NCBI RefSeq assembly: GCF_002752165.1
Contig: NZ_MOMB01000053.1
Span: forward strand, 1-64,000
Length of the DNA: 64,000 bases
Reading direction: 5' to 3'
From: Erwinia sp. OLFS4
GTDB taxonomy: Bacteria; Pseudomonadota; Gammaproteobacteria; Enterobacterales; Enterobacteriaceae
A model generated the notes under the pieces. The model was not told the DNA's origin. It did not search any database and was given only the letters and a program-made list of their open reading frames with translations. This document shows, one piece after another, positions 36,867 to 46,112 of the stretch; position 1 is the stretch's first letter, and every line of letters starts with the position of its first letter. The position numbers were made by a program, and so were the translations under genes.

Positions 36867-37550
36867 ATGGGTATTGCCGTTGGCGTCAATGATTTAGCCA
36901 CAATTAAAAATAATGCGCTGGCTTCCGGTGCAGCAAGCAGCAAAAGCGGTAACAGTGCTGCTGATTTAAATGACCAGTTTTTAACGTTGCTGGTGACGCA
37001 GTTAAAAAATCAGGATCCTACCAATCCAATGGATAACAGCCAGATGACCTCGCAACTGGCACAGATTAATACCCTGAGCGGTATTGAAAAACTGAATACT
37101 ACCCTCGGGGCAATTTCAGGTCAGATCAATACATCGCAATCACTGCAGGCATCAACGCTGATTGACCATGGTGTGATGGTGGAAGGTTCAAAAATCCTGG
37201 CGGGTAGCGGGACAACTACGCCATTTGGCATTGAACTGGCGCAGGCATCTACCAGCACCATTGCCACTATAACCAATGCCAGTGGCGATGTGATGCGCAC
37301 CATTGACCTCGGTGCGTTATCCAGTGGGGTGCATATCTTTTCGTGGGATGGCACCGATACCAGCGGCGCTAGCGTGGCTGACGGCAAGTACAACGTGTCT
37401 TTTACCGCCAGCAACAGCACCGGGCAGCTGACCGCCCAACCGCTGAATTACGCCTATATCAGCGGCGTGACTACTGACAGCCATGGCGCAATTTTAGACC
37501 TTGGTACCTACGGTACAACGACGCTGGATAAAGTGCGTCAGATCCTTTAA
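36867..37550 (+). CDS. flgD: Flagellar hook-capping protein FlgD
   Basis: A 227-residue export substrate that forms the temporary hook cap. The N-terminal export and cap segment has DLNDQFLTLLVTQLKNQDPTNPMDNSQMTSQLAQ, the best-conserved part of the family. The middle forms FlgD Ig-like and tudor-like domains (SWDGTDTSGASVADGKYNV). It is removed when the hook is complete. Ribosome site AAGGAG before ATG. Confidence 0.96.
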   Translation: MGIAVGVNDLATIKNNALASGAASSKSGNSAADLNDQFLTLLVTQLKNQDPTNPMDNSQMTSQLAQINTLSGIEKLNTTLGAISGQINTSQSLQASTLIDHGVMVEGSKILAGSGTTTPFGIELAQASTSTIATITNASGDVMRTIDLGALSSGVHIFSWDGTDTSGASVADGKYNVSFTASNSTGQLTAQPLNYAYISGVTTDSHGAILDLGTYGTTTLDKVRQIL

Positions 37551-37575
37551 TTCCTTAGCTTCTCAGGAGTGACAT

Positions 37576-38790
37576 ATGTCATTTTCACAAGCAGTCAGCG
37601 GCCTGAATGCGGCGTCCAGTAATCTTGACGTTATTGGTAACAATATTGCCAACTCAGCCACCGTCGGATTTAAGTCCAGTACTATCGCCTTTGCCGATAT
37701 GTTTGCAGGTTCGCAGGTTGGTCTTGGTACCAAAGTGGCGGCCGTGAGGCAGAATTTTGCTGATGGCGCGACTACCACCACCAGCCGCGGGCTGGATGTT
37801 GCCATTAGCCAGGCCGGTTTCTTTCGCATGAAGGATGATTCTGGCAACATCTATTACAGCCGTAACGGCCAGTTTACCCTGAATGCCGATCGCACTATTG
37901 TTAATGCCGACGGGATGGCGCTGACAGGTTATCCGGCAACCGGCACGCCGCCTGCGGTGCAGACCGGGGCCAATCCGGTTGCGTTGACGATTCCTGACGC
38001 GGCGATGGCGGCCCGCGCCACCACCAGCGGCGCGCTTACTGCCAGCCTGAATTCCTCAGAGAAAGCCCCGGCGACCGCCTGGGACAGCACCAATATTTCT
38101 GACTCGATGTATAACGCCAAGTCATCAATGACTGCTTACGATTCATTGGGTAATAGCCACACCGTCGACCTCTATTTTGTCAAATCTGCGACTGCGGAAA
38201 ATACCTGGGACGTATATCCAATAGACGCGGCTACCGGCGAGCAGAGTGACAAAACCACGCTGACCTTTAATACCAGCGGTCAGCTGACTTCTTCTCCCAA
38301 CGTCACCGTTAAGCTCGGTGAGCTGAATGGCTCGGCACCCGGTCAGACATTCACCCTGAGCATGACCGGCTCGACCCAGCAGAACACCGGTAGTATCAGT
38401 ACCTTTGGTAACCCGACTCAGGACGGTTATAAACCGGGCAACCTGACCAGTTATCAGATTAACGATGACGGCACTGTGGTGGGGAATTACTCCAATGAGA
38501 AATCGCAGGTGTTAGGCCAGATTGTGCTGGCTAACTTTGCCAACCCGGAAGGACTGAAACCCGAAGGTAACAATGTCTGGGCTGCTACTGCTTCTTCCGG
38601 TCAGGCGTTGGTGGGCCTGGCGGGCACCGGTAACCTTGGCACGCTGACCGCCGGCGCGCTGGAATCGTCAAATGTCGATCTCAGTAAAGAGCTGGTGAAT
38701 ATGATCGTAGCTCAGCGTAATTACCAGTCTAATGCGCAGACAATTAAGACCCAGGATCAGATTCTCAATACCCTGGTCAACCTGCGTTAA
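37576..38790 (+). CDS. flgE: Flagellar hook protein FlgE
   Basis: A 404-residue hook subunit (402 in E. coli). The N-terminus MSFSQAVSGLNAASSNLDVIG followed by NNIANSATVGFKSS is the rod/hook signature. The C-terminus ESSNVDLSKELVNMIVAQRNYQSNAQTIKTQDQILNTLV forms the D0 helix. The central D1/D2 region is threonine- and serine-rich and more variable. AGGAG lies upstream of the ATG. Confidence 0.97.
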   Translation: MSFSQAVSGLNAASSNLDVIGNNIANSATVGFKSSTIAFADMFAGSQVGLGTKVAAVRQNFADGATTTTSRGLDVAISQAGFFRMKDDSGNIYYSRNGQFTLNADRTIVNADGMALTGYPATGTPPAVQTGANPVALTIPDAAMAARATTSGALTASLNSSEKAPATAWDSTNISDSMYNAKSSMTAYDSLGNSHTVDLYFVKSATAENTWDVYPIDAATGEQSDKTTLTFNTSGQLTSSPNVTVKLGELNGSAPGQTFTLSMTGSTQQNTGSISTFGNPTQDGYKPGNLTSYQINDDGTVVGNYSNEKSQVLGQIVLANFANPEGLKPEGNNVWAATASSGQALVGLAGTGNLGTLTAGALESSNVDLSKELVNMIVAQRNYQSNAQTIKTQDQILNTLVNLR

Positions 38791-38810
38791 TCGCTTAACG
38801 GGACGTTGCT

Positions 38811-39566
38811 ATGGACCACGCGATATATACCGCAATGGGGGCTGCATCACAAACCCTCGACATGCAGGCGGTGACCGCCAGCAATCTGGCCAATGCCTCA
38901 ACGCCGGGTTTTCGCCAGCAGCTGATGGCCATGCGGGCGGTGCCGGTCACGGGAGAATCTCTGCCTACCCGTACCCTGGTAACCGCTTCCACCCCTGGGG
39001 CCGATATGACCCAGGGGGCGCTCGACTTTACCGGACGTAATCTTGATGTCGCCCTGCAACAGGATGGCTGGCTGGCAATACAAACGGCAGATGGCAGCGA
39101 GGCTTATACCCGTAACGGCAATATCGAGGTTAGTCCTGATGGTCAGCTTACTATTCAGGGCCATCCGGTGATGGGAGATGGCGGGCCTATCGCGATTCCC
39201 CAGGGGGCGAAACTAACCATTGCCAGCGACGGCAGTATCACCTCACTTAACCCTGGCGATCAGCCTAATGCCACGGTGTTAATTGGCAAGCTGAAAATGG
39301 TGAAAGCCAGCGCACAGGAAGTGACGCGCGGTGATGATGGTATGTTTCGTCTCAATGCTGATGCCCGCGCGGCGCGCGGCGCGGTACTGCAAAACGACCC
39401 GACTATCCACCTGATGCTAGGCGTACTGGAAGGCAGCAATGTCAAGCCGGTTGAAACCATGGTGGACATGATCAATAACGCCCGACGCTTTGAGATGCAA
39501 ATGAAAGTGATCTCCAGTGTTGATCAGAATGAACAACGTGCAAACCAGCTGCTTTCAATGAGCTGA
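38811..39566 (+). CDS. flgF: Flagellar proximal rod protein FlgF
   Basis: A 251-residue rod protein (E. coli FlgF also 251). N-terminal AVTASNLANASTPGFRQQL is the rod motif, and the C-terminal helix has GSNVKPVETMVDMINNARRFEMQMKVI. It follows flgE by 20 bp and precedes flgG by 15 bp, as in E. coli. Confidence 0.97.
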   Translation: MDHAIYTAMGAASQTLDMQAVTASNLANASTPGFRQQLMAMRAVPVTGESLPTRTLVTASTPGADMTQGALDFTGRNLDVALQQDGWLAIQTADGSEAYTRNGNIEVSPDGQLTIQGHPVMGDGGPIAIPQGAKLTIASDGSITSLNPGDQPNATVLIGKLKMVKASAQEVTRGDDGMFRLNADARAARGAVLQNDPTIHLMLGVLEGSNVKPVETMVDMINNARRFEMQMKVISSVDQNEQRANQLLSMS

Positions 39567-39581
39567 GCGTGAGGAAAATCA

Positions 39582-40364
39582 ATGATTAGTTCTTTATGGA
39601 TTGCCAAAACCGGTCTTGAGGCACAGCAGACCAATATGGATGTTATTGCCAACAACCTGGCAAACGTCAGTACCAGTGGTTTTAAACGTCAGCGTGCGGT
39701 TTTTGAGGATCTGATGTATCAGACGTTGCGCCAGCCCGGCGCCCAGTCTTCAGATCAGACTAACCTGCCATCTGGTTTACAAATCGGCACCGGAACGCGT
39801 CCGGTCAGCACTGAACGCCTGCACACGCAGGGCAATCTGTCAAAAACCGACAACTCGAAAGACGTTGCCATTAACGGCATGGGTTTTTTCCAGGTTCAGA
39901 TGCCGGATGGCTCACTTGCTTATACCCGCGACGGTTCTTTTCAGACCGATCAGAACGGCCAGCTGGTCACTAACGCCGGTTTCCCGGTGCAGCCAGGGAT
40001 TACCATTCCGGCGAATGCCGTCAGCATGACCATCAGTCAGGATGGTGTGGTAACGGTGACTCAGCAGGGCAACGCGCAGCCGGTGCAGGTCGGTCAGTTG
40101 ACTCTCAGTACCTTTATGAACGAAGCGGGGCTGGAGAGTAAGGGACAGAACCTGTATCAGGAAACCCAGGCTTCCGGTGCCCCGACCGAGAGTAATCCTG
40201 GCCAGAACGGTACCGGCACGCTTTTTCAGGGGTATGTAGAGGCCTCGAACGTCAGCGTGGCAGAGGAACTGGTCACCATGATCCAGACTCAGCGTGCTTA
40301 TGAAATTAACAGCAAAGCGGTCAGTACCTCTGACCAGATGCTGGCAAAACTGACGCAGTTGTAA
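39582..40364 (+). CDS. flgG: Flagellar distal rod protein FlgG
   Basis: A 260-residue distal rod protein, the same length as E. coli FlgG. N-terminal [20 protein letters not shown] then [30 protein letters not shown] is the FlgG-specific segment. The C-terminus [28 protein letters not shown] is the helix common to rod and hook proteins. It forms the driveshaft inside the P and L rings. Confidence 0.97.
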   Translation: MISSLWIAKTGLEAQQTNMDVIANNLANVSTSGFKRQRAVFEDLMYQTLRQPGAQSSDQTNLPSGLQIGTGTRPVSTERLHTQGNLSKTDNSKDVAINGMGFFQVQMPDGSLAYTRDGSFQTDQNGQLVTNAGFPVQPGITIPANAVSMTISQDGVVTVTQQGNAQPVQVGQLTLSTFMNEAGLESKGQNLYQETQASGAPTESNPGQNGTGTLFQGYVEASNVSVAEELVTMIQTQRAYEINSKAVSTSDQMLAKLTQL

Positions 40365-40451
40365 TTCTCCCTTCTGCGCGGTTTGCCGCGCAGAAGGGCC
40401 GGCGGCAGTCGTCTAAAAACACCTATTCCTATTATTGAAGGTTTTATTTCC

Positions 40452-41153
40452 ATGGCGAAGCACACATCAATGCCTGGACGGGGGTTAGTTGCCGCACTGC
40501 TGCTAACACTTAATGGTTGTGCGCTGGTTCCCCGGACGCCACTGGTAAAGGGGCCGACAACGGCACAGCCCGTTCCTGCTCAGCCACCGGTGACCAATGG
40601 GTCTATTTTTCAGGGGGTGATGCCCATGAACTACGGTTATCAGCCGCTGTTTGAGGACCGTCGTCCACGTAATGTTGGCGATACGCTGACAATTGTGCTG
40701 CAGGAAAACGTCAGTGCCAGTAAAAATTCTTCGGCAAACGCTACACGCAATGGCAGTACCAGCTTAGGTATGAGCGTGGTGCCGCGTTACCTCTCCGGTC
40801 CGCTTGGCAATAACCGTGCTGATATTGCCGGGGAAGGCAAAAATGATTTTGCCGGCAAAGGTGGGGCAACCGCCAATAACACCTTCACCGGCACGATTAC
40901 CGTTACTGTTAATCAGGTATTGCCGAACGGCAACCTGAATGTGGTGGGTGAAAAACAGATCGAGATAAATCAGGGAACTGAGTTTATCCGCTTCTCTGGC
41001 GTGGTGAATCCCCGCACCATCAGCGGTTCCAACACGGTTATTTCTACGCAGGTTGCGGATGCACGTATTGAGTATGTCGGTAACGGCTATATCAATGAAG
41101 CGCAGACCATGGGCTGGCTGCAACGTTTCTTCCTCAATCTGTCACCGATGTAA
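40452..41153 (+). CDS. flgH: Flagellar L-ring lipoprotein FlgH
   Basis: A 233-residue outer-membrane lipoprotein forming the L ring. The signal peptide ends in TLNGCA, where the lipidated cysteine follows Gly. Conserved parts are [28 protein letters not shown] and [30 protein letters not shown] 40452 gives a normal signal peptide and near-identical length to E. coli (232); the longer frame upstream is rejected. Confidence 0.96.
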   Translation: MAKHTSMPGRGLVAALLLTLNGCALVPRTPLVKGPTTAQPVPAQPPVTNGSIFQGVMPMNYGYQPLFEDRRPRNVGDTLTIVLQENVSASKNSSANATRNGSTSLGMSVVPRYLSGPLGNNRADIAGEGKNDFAGKGGATANNTFTGTITVTVNQVLPNGNLNVVGEKQIEINQGTEFIRFSGVVNPRTISGSNTVISTQVADARIEYVGNGYINEAQTMGWLQRFFLNLSPM

Positions 41154-41167
41154 GAGGTTTATTTATT

Positions 41168-42274
41168 ATGCGTCACCTGTTATTTCTTCGTGCTCTGGCG
41201 CTGTGTCTGATGCTGATTTGTCTTGCTGTGCGTGCCGATCGTATCCGCGATCTGACTAGTGTGCAGGGGGTACGTGATAACTCGTTAATCGGTTATGGCC
41301 TGGTGGTAGGGCTGGATGGTACAGGCGACCAGACGACGCAGACGCCTTTCACCACCCAGAGCGTGAATAACATGCTGTCACAGCTGGGTATTACCGTGCC
41401 TGCCGGAACGAACATGCAGCTAAAAAACGTGGCGGCTGTGATGGTGACCGCCCGCTTGCCTGCTTTCAGCCGTCAGGGACAGACGATTGACGTGGTGGTG
41501 TCTTCTATGGGTAATGCGAAAAGTCTGCGCGGGGGGACATTGCTGATGACGCCGCTAAAAGGGGTCGATAACCAGGTTTATGCACTGGCTCAGGGTAACA
41601 TTCTGGTTGGCGGTGCCGGTGCAGCGGCCGGAGGTTCCAGCGTGCAGGTAAACCAGCTTAACGGTGGGCGTATTACCGCTGGGGCAACCATAGAACGCGA
41701 GATTTCAAGCAACTTTGGTAGCAGCAATACGATTAATCTGCAGCTTAATGAAGATGATTTTTCCACAGCACAACGCATTAGCGAGGCAATTAACCGCCAG
41801 GGGTATGGCATTGCTCAACCCCTGGATGCCCGAACCGTACAGGTGCGACTGCCGCCAGGCAATGCCTCGCAGGTGCGTACCCTGGCATATATTCAGGATC
41901 TGGATGTGCCGGTACCAATACAGGATGCCAAAGTAATCATTAATTCGCGCACCGGCACTGTGGTGATGAACCGCGAAGTGATGCTGAGCGCTTGTGCGGT
42001 AGCCCAGGGCAATCTGTCGGTTACGGTGAATCAGCAGCAAAATGTCAGCCAGCCTGATACGCCATTCGCCGGGGGTAAAACAGTGGTGACCCCGCAAACC
42101 CAGATCGATTTACGTCAGTCCAACGGTGCGCTGCAAAGCGTGAATGCCAGTGCCAACCTTAACAGCGTGGTGCGTGCACTGAATGCGCTGGGTGCCACAC
42201 CGATGGATTTGATGTCGATTCTGCAATCTATGCAGAGTGCGGGTTGTCTGCGTGCCCGGGTGGAAATTAACTAA
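41168..42274 (+). CDS. flgI: Flagellar P-ring protein FlgI
   Basis: A 368-residue periplasmic protein (365 in E. coli). The signal peptide runs to about residue 23 (LICLAVRA, then [15 protein letters not shown]). Conserved blocks are [19 protein letters not shown] and [21 protein letters not shown]. It polymerises around the distal rod in the peptidoglycan layer with help from FlgA. The stop overlaps the flgJ start by one base. Confidence 0.97.
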   Translation: MRHLLFLRALALCLMLICLAVRADRIRDLTSVQGVRDNSLIGYGLVVGLDGTGDQTTQTPFTTQSVNNMLSQLGITVPAGTNMQLKNVAAVMVTARLPAFSRQGQTIDVVVSSMGNAKSLRGGTLLMTPLKGVDNQVYALAQGNILVGGAGAAAGGSSVQVNQLNGGRITAGATIEREISSNFGSSNTINLQLNEDDFSTAQRISEAINRQGYGIAQPLDARTVQVRLPPGNASQVRTLAYIQDLDVPVPIQDAKVIINSRTGTVVMNREVMLSACAVAQGNLSVTVNQQQNVSQPDTPFAGGKTVVTPQTQIDLRQSNGALQSVNASANLNSVVRALNALGATPMDLMSILQSMQSAGCLRARVEIN

Positions 42275-43212
42275 TGAACGATACGCAATCGCTGATGAAC
42301 GCGGCTTATGACAGCCGCTCACTGAATGCGCTTAAACGGGCGGCAAGTGCGGATCCGAAAGCCCATGCACGCGAAGTTGCAAAGCAGGTAGAGGGGATGT
42401 TTGTGCAGATGATGCTGAAAAGTATGCGCGATGCCCTGCCAAAGGATGGTTTGCTGAGCAATGATCAGTCGCGACTTTATACCTCAATGTACGATCAGCA
42501 GATAGCGCAACAGATAGGTGAAAAAGGGTTAGGACTGGCCGATACCATCGTACAGCAGATGGCCGGTCCCCAGGCGCCGGATGAAAATGCCGGTAGCGTA
42601 CCGATGGCGCTGGATAAAAGGTTCATTAATACGCTGCCTCCGCTAATGATGACGCAGATGGTAAGCCGTGCGGTTCCGCACATGCCGCCTGCTGATGCGA
42701 CGATGCATGCAGATAGCGCACAGTTTCTTGCCCGGTTATCACAACCGGCGCAAATGGCCAGCCGGCAAAGCGGGATCCCGCATCATCTTATCCTGGCTCA
42801 GGCTGCACTGGAGTCCGGCTGGGGGCAGCGTGAGATTCTGACGCAGGATGGCCGCCGCAGTTACAACATTTTTGCTATCAAAGCCAATGCCAGCTGGCAG
42901 GGGAAAACCACGGAAGTGATGACCACCGAATATGAAAACGGTGTGGCCCACAAGATAAAACAAAAATTCCGCGTTTATGACTCTTACTTTGACGCACTGA
43001 ATGATTACGTCAGGCTGCTGAGCAGTAATCCGCGTTACGCGGCAGTGACAACGGCGTCAACTCCGGAACAGGCTGCCCATGCTTTACAACAGGCGGGTTA
43101 CGCCACCGATCCGCAATATGCCCGTAAGCTGGTAGGAATGATTCAGCAATTCAGAAATATAGGTGAAAAAGTCGTCAAAGCATATAGCGGTGATTTAACC
43201 ACACTGTTTTAA
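42274..43212 (+). CDS. flgJ: Flagellar rod-cap peptidoglycan hydrolase FlgJ
   Basis: A 312-residue dual-function protein. Residues 1 to about 110 form the rod cap (VAKQVEGMFVQMMLKSMRDALPKDGL). Residues about 150-310 form a beta-N-acetylglucosaminidase domain that opens the peptidoglycan for the rod (LILAQAALESGWGQREIL with the catalytic Glu, and YNIFAIKANASWQGKT). Length matches E. coli FlgJ (313). Last gene of the class 2 operon; flgK has its own class 3 promoter downstream. Confidence 0.96.
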   Translation: MNDTQSLMNAAYDSRSLNALKRAASADPKAHAREVAKQVEGMFVQMMLKSMRDALPKDGLLSNDQSRLYTSMYDQQIAQQIGEKGLGLADTIVQQMAGPQAPDENAGSVPMALDKRFINTLPPLMMTQMVSRAVPHMPPADATMHADSAQFLARLSQPAQMASRQSGIPHHLILAQAALESGWGQREILTQDGRRSYNIFAIKANASWQGKTTEVMTTEYENGVAHKIKQKFRVYDSYFDALNDYVRLLSSNPRYAAVTTASTPEQAAHALQQAGYATDPQYARKLVGMIQQFRNIGEKVVKAYSGDLTTLF

Positions 43213-43223
43213 CGCATATATCC

Positions 43224-43250
43224 TCAAGTCCGGCCTTCGGCGGCCGATAA
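43224..43250 (+). promoter_or_regulatory. Sigma-28 (FliA) promoter of flgKL
   Basis: TCAAGTCC, 11 bp, then GCCGATAA, a perfect match to the -10 consensus and five of eight at the -35. It lies 75 bp before the flgK start and fits the class 3 timing of hook-filament junction genes. Confidence 0.85.
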
Positions 43251-43324
43251 CAAAGGTAGGTTGATTTGTTTCAACACAAGCTGAAAGGCATCCATTCGGG
43301 CCGAACAGAGAGAAAGGAACCACA

Positions 43325-44983
43325 ATGTCCAACTTAATTAATTCCGCGATGAGTGGACTCAATGCTGCGCAGAATGCGCTAAGTACCACCAGTAATAACA
43401 TCAGCAATTACGCGGTAGCCGGATATTCACGTCAAAGTATCATGCTGGCGCAGGCGAAAAGTACGCTGGCAGGCGCTCAGTTTTATGGCAACGGCGTCAC
43501 CACTGCCGGCGTCAACCGCGAATACGATCGTTTTATTAGCGCGCAGCTGCGCGGGGCGACAGCCATCAACAGCGGTCTGGCTACCCAGTATGATCAGGTG
43601 TCGAATATTGACAACCTGCTGGCAGATTCAACCACATCAATTTCCAGCTCGATACAAAGTTTTTTTAGCAGCGTGCAGAACGTGGTTAACAGCGCGGATG
43701 ACCCTTCAGCGCGGACCACTTTACTCGGCAGTGCGGCCGATCTGGTGAACCGCTTTAAGACAACGGATGATTATCTGCGCGGTCTTGATGCCAGCGTCAA
43801 CACATCAATAGCGTCAAATGTTGACCAGATAAACACCTATTCATCGCAGATTGCGAATCTTAACAACCAGATTGCCAGGCTGAAAGGTGCGGGGGCCGGT
43901 AACGCGCCTAATGATCTGCTCGATCAGCGCGATCAGCTGGTGAATCAGCTCAATCAGCTGGTGGGAGTTAACGTCAGTCAGCAGGATGGGGGCAGCTATA
44001 TTATCAGCACCGCCGCTGGGGTGAACCTGGTTCAGGGCGATAGCTACAATAAACTGGCTGCCGTGCCTTCAGCCAAAGAGACTGACCGCCTGACGGTAGC
44101 CTCAGTCGATCCCATTACCGGTGCTACCAGTGAGATTGCGGAAAAATACCTGAACAGCGGTTCGCTGGGTGGGGTGATCCAGTTCCGTTCACAGAACCTG
44201 GATCCGGCACGCAATCAGCTTAATCAGCTGGCGCTGACGCTGGCAGACAGTTTCAATATTCAGCATGAGCAAGGCTATGACGCCCATGGCGCTAAAGGGG
44301 AGGCATTTTTTAATTTTGGCTCAGCTGCGCTGGTGGGGAACAGCAAAAATAGCGGTATGGCCAGTTTAAGCGCCAGCTATACCGATAGTAGTGCGGTTAC
44401 CTCCAGTGATTACCAGATAGATTTTGACGGCTCGCAATGGAACGTGACCCGGCTTTCCGACAACAGTACGGTTAGCGTCACCAGCGGTAAAGATGGCAAC
44501 GGTAATCCGACGCTCAGTTTTGATGGTCTGCAAATTCGCATCAGTGGGCAGGCGGCTGCCAGAGACAGTTTTTTGCTAAAACCGGTGAGCAATGTGATTG
44601 CTGGCATGGGGGTCAATGTCACCGATGAGTCACAAATCGCGGCAGCGGGAAGTCAGGGCAGCGGCCAGAGTGATAATGAAAACGCCACAAAGTTGTTGGC
44701 TCTGCAAACCAAAAAAGTGGTTAATGGCAGAAGTACGTTAACCCAGGCCTATGCCAGCCTGGTCGCCAGCGTCGGCAATCAGACTGATACTCTGAAAACC
44801 ACCAGTACGACACAGGCTGCCGTCGTTACCCAGCTCACCAGTCAGCAGCAGTCTGTTTCCGGTGTCAACCTCGATGAAGAGTACGCCAACCTGACGCGCT
44901 ACCAGCAGTACTATACCGCCAATGCTCGGGTATTACAGACCGCTTCGACGACGTTTGATGCGCTGATCGGTGCGCTAAGCTGA
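43325..44983 (+). CDS. flgK: Hook-filament junction protein FlgK
   Basis: A 552-residue hook-associated protein 1 (547 in E. coli). The N-terminus NLINSAMSGLNAAQNALSTT and NNISNYAVAGYSRQ match, and the C-terminal helix has SGVNLDEEYANLTRYQQYYTANARVLQTA, followed by FDALIGALS. It is exported with FlgN as chaperone. AAAGGA lies before the ATG. Expression is from the sigma-28 promoter at 43224-43250 and by read-through of the flgB operon. Confidence 0.96.
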   Translation: MSNLINSAMSGLNAAQNALSTTSNNISNYAVAGYSRQSIMLAQAKSTLAGAQFYGNGVTTAGVNREYDRFISAQLRGATAINSGLATQYDQVSNIDNLLADSTTSISSSIQSFFSSVQNVVNSADDPSARTTLLGSAADLVNRFKTTDDYLRGLDASVNTSIASNVDQINTYSSQIANLNNQIARLKGAGAGNAPNDLLDQRDQLVNQLNQLVGVNVSQQDGGSYIISTAAGVNLVQGDSYNKLAAVPSAKETDRLTVASVDPITGATSEIAEKYLNSGSLGGVIQFRSQNLDPARNQLNQLALTLADSFNIQHEQGYDAHGAKGEAFFNFGSAALVGNSKNSGMASLSASYTDSSAVTSSDYQIDFDGSQWNVTRLSDNSTVSVTSGKDGNGNPTLSFDGLQIRISGQAAARDSFLLKPVSNVIAGMGVNVTDESQIAAAGSQGSGQSDNENATKLLALQTKKVVNGRSTLTQAYASLVASVGNQTDTLKTTSTTQAAVVTQLTSQQQSVSGVNLDEEYANLTRYQQYYTANARVLQTASTTFDALIGALS

Positions 44984-45008
44984 CCGCTAACGAAGAAGGA
45001 CAGAGAAT

Positions 45009-45968
45009 ATGCGTCTTAGTACCAATATGATTTATCAGCAACAGACTAACGGTGTACTTAATGCACAAAGCAGCTGGCTTGAGGTGGGTAAACAGCTTTC
45101 TACCGGCAAACGGGTGATCAATCCATCTGACGATCCGATCTCAGCGTCAAATGCCGTGATGCTGAATCAGGCACAGGCGCAGGGTTCTCAGTATGCTTCT
45201 GCGCGCAATTTTGCCAGCCAGCGTATTTCGACGGAAGAGAATACCCTCAAGCAGGTGACTAACCTGGTGTCTGATGCACAGACAATCCTGGTGGCGGCTA
45301 ATAATGGCACCCTGTCAGATGATGACCGGGCATCTTATGCCACGCAACTAAAAGGTCTCCGCGATCAGATACTTAATCAGGCAAACAGTACTGACGGTAA
45401 CGGGCGTTATGTTTTTGCAGGCTATAAATCAGACAGTGCGCCATTCACCATGGATGACAACGGCAATGTGACATACCGCGGTGGGAACACCGCTATCAGT
45501 CAGCAGGTGGATGCCAACCGTAGTGTGATTACTAACCATACCGGCGCTCAGGTCTTTATGACCCTAACCAGCAATGCCAAAAAAGAGCCGGACGGAAGCG
45601 AGGGCGAAAGTAATATTTTTGCCACCCTGAAAACGGCCATTGACGCACTGGACATGCCGGTTGCCGGCGATGAATCTGCGACAACAGACTCACAGACGGC
45701 GCTGGCGAAGGCAATGCGCGGACTGGGTAACTCGTACAATAATATTCTGTCGGTACGTTCTGAACTGGGCAGCAGCCTGACTGAGTTGTCCAGCCTTGAT
45801 TCGCTGGGGGACGATCGCTCGGTAATTATGCAAAGCCAGATGAGTAAGCTGGTGGATGTGGATTACACCAGTGCTATCTCTTCTTACACCATGTTGCAGG
45901 CTCAGCTTACAGCCTCTTACAGCACGTTTCAGCAGATGGCGAAGATGTCACTGTTTCAGCATAACTAG
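45009..45968 (+). CDS. flgL: Hook-filament junction protein FlgL
   Basis: A 319-residue hook-associated protein 3 (317 in E. coli). It has a flagellin-like N-terminus MRLSTNMIYQQQTNGVLNAQ and a segment LSTGKRVINPSDDPISASNAVML. The C-terminus DVDYTSAISSYTMLQAQLTASYSTFQQMAKMSLF forms the D0 helix. It follows flgK by 25 bp and is the last gene before a strong terminator. Confidence 0.96.
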   Translation: MRLSTNMIYQQQTNGVLNAQSSWLEVGKQLSTGKRVINPSDDPISASNAVMLNQAQAQGSQYASARNFASQRISTEENTLKQVTNLVSDAQTILVAANNGTLSDDDRASYATQLKGLRDQILNQANSTDGNGRYVFAGYKSDSAPFTMDDNGNVTYRGGNTAISQQVDANRSVITNHTGAQVFMTLTSNAKKEPDGSEGESNIFATLKTAIDALDMPVAGDESATTDSQTALAKAMRGLGNSYNNILSVRSELGSSLTELSSLDSLGDDRSVIMQSQMSKLVDVDYTSAISSYTMLQAQLTASYSTFQQMAKMSLFQHN

Positions 45969-46017
45969 TCTTATTTTTGCTCTTTGAACGGGCTTAAACC
46001 GGGTCCGTTTACTTTCA

Positions 46018-46052
46018 CCCGCTAAGCTTGTTGTGGTTAGCGGGTTTTTTTT
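46018..46052 (+). terminator. Rho-independent terminator of flgKL
   Basis: CCCGCTAA (46018-46025) pairs with TTAGCGGG (46037-46044) around an 11-nt loop, followed by eight T. It lies about 50 bases after the flgL stop. Confidence 0.9.
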
Positions 46053-46067
46053 GCCTGGAAATGGGGT

Positions 46068-46093
46068 AAAAAAAGCCCCGGAATGACCGGGGC
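46068..46093 (-). terminator. Rho-independent terminator of rne
   Basis: On the minus strand GCCCCGG, loop TCATT, CCGGGGC, then TTTTTTT. It lies 20 bases after the rne stop and sits back to back with the flgL terminator. Confidence 0.92.
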
Positions 46094-46112
46094 CTGATTG
46101 ATTATGGCAGGA

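Noticed and set aside
34712-46052. Possible decay or frameshift within the flagellar cluster
   Set aside because: All flg genes checked have full length, expected start and end motifs and normal spacing; no break seen.
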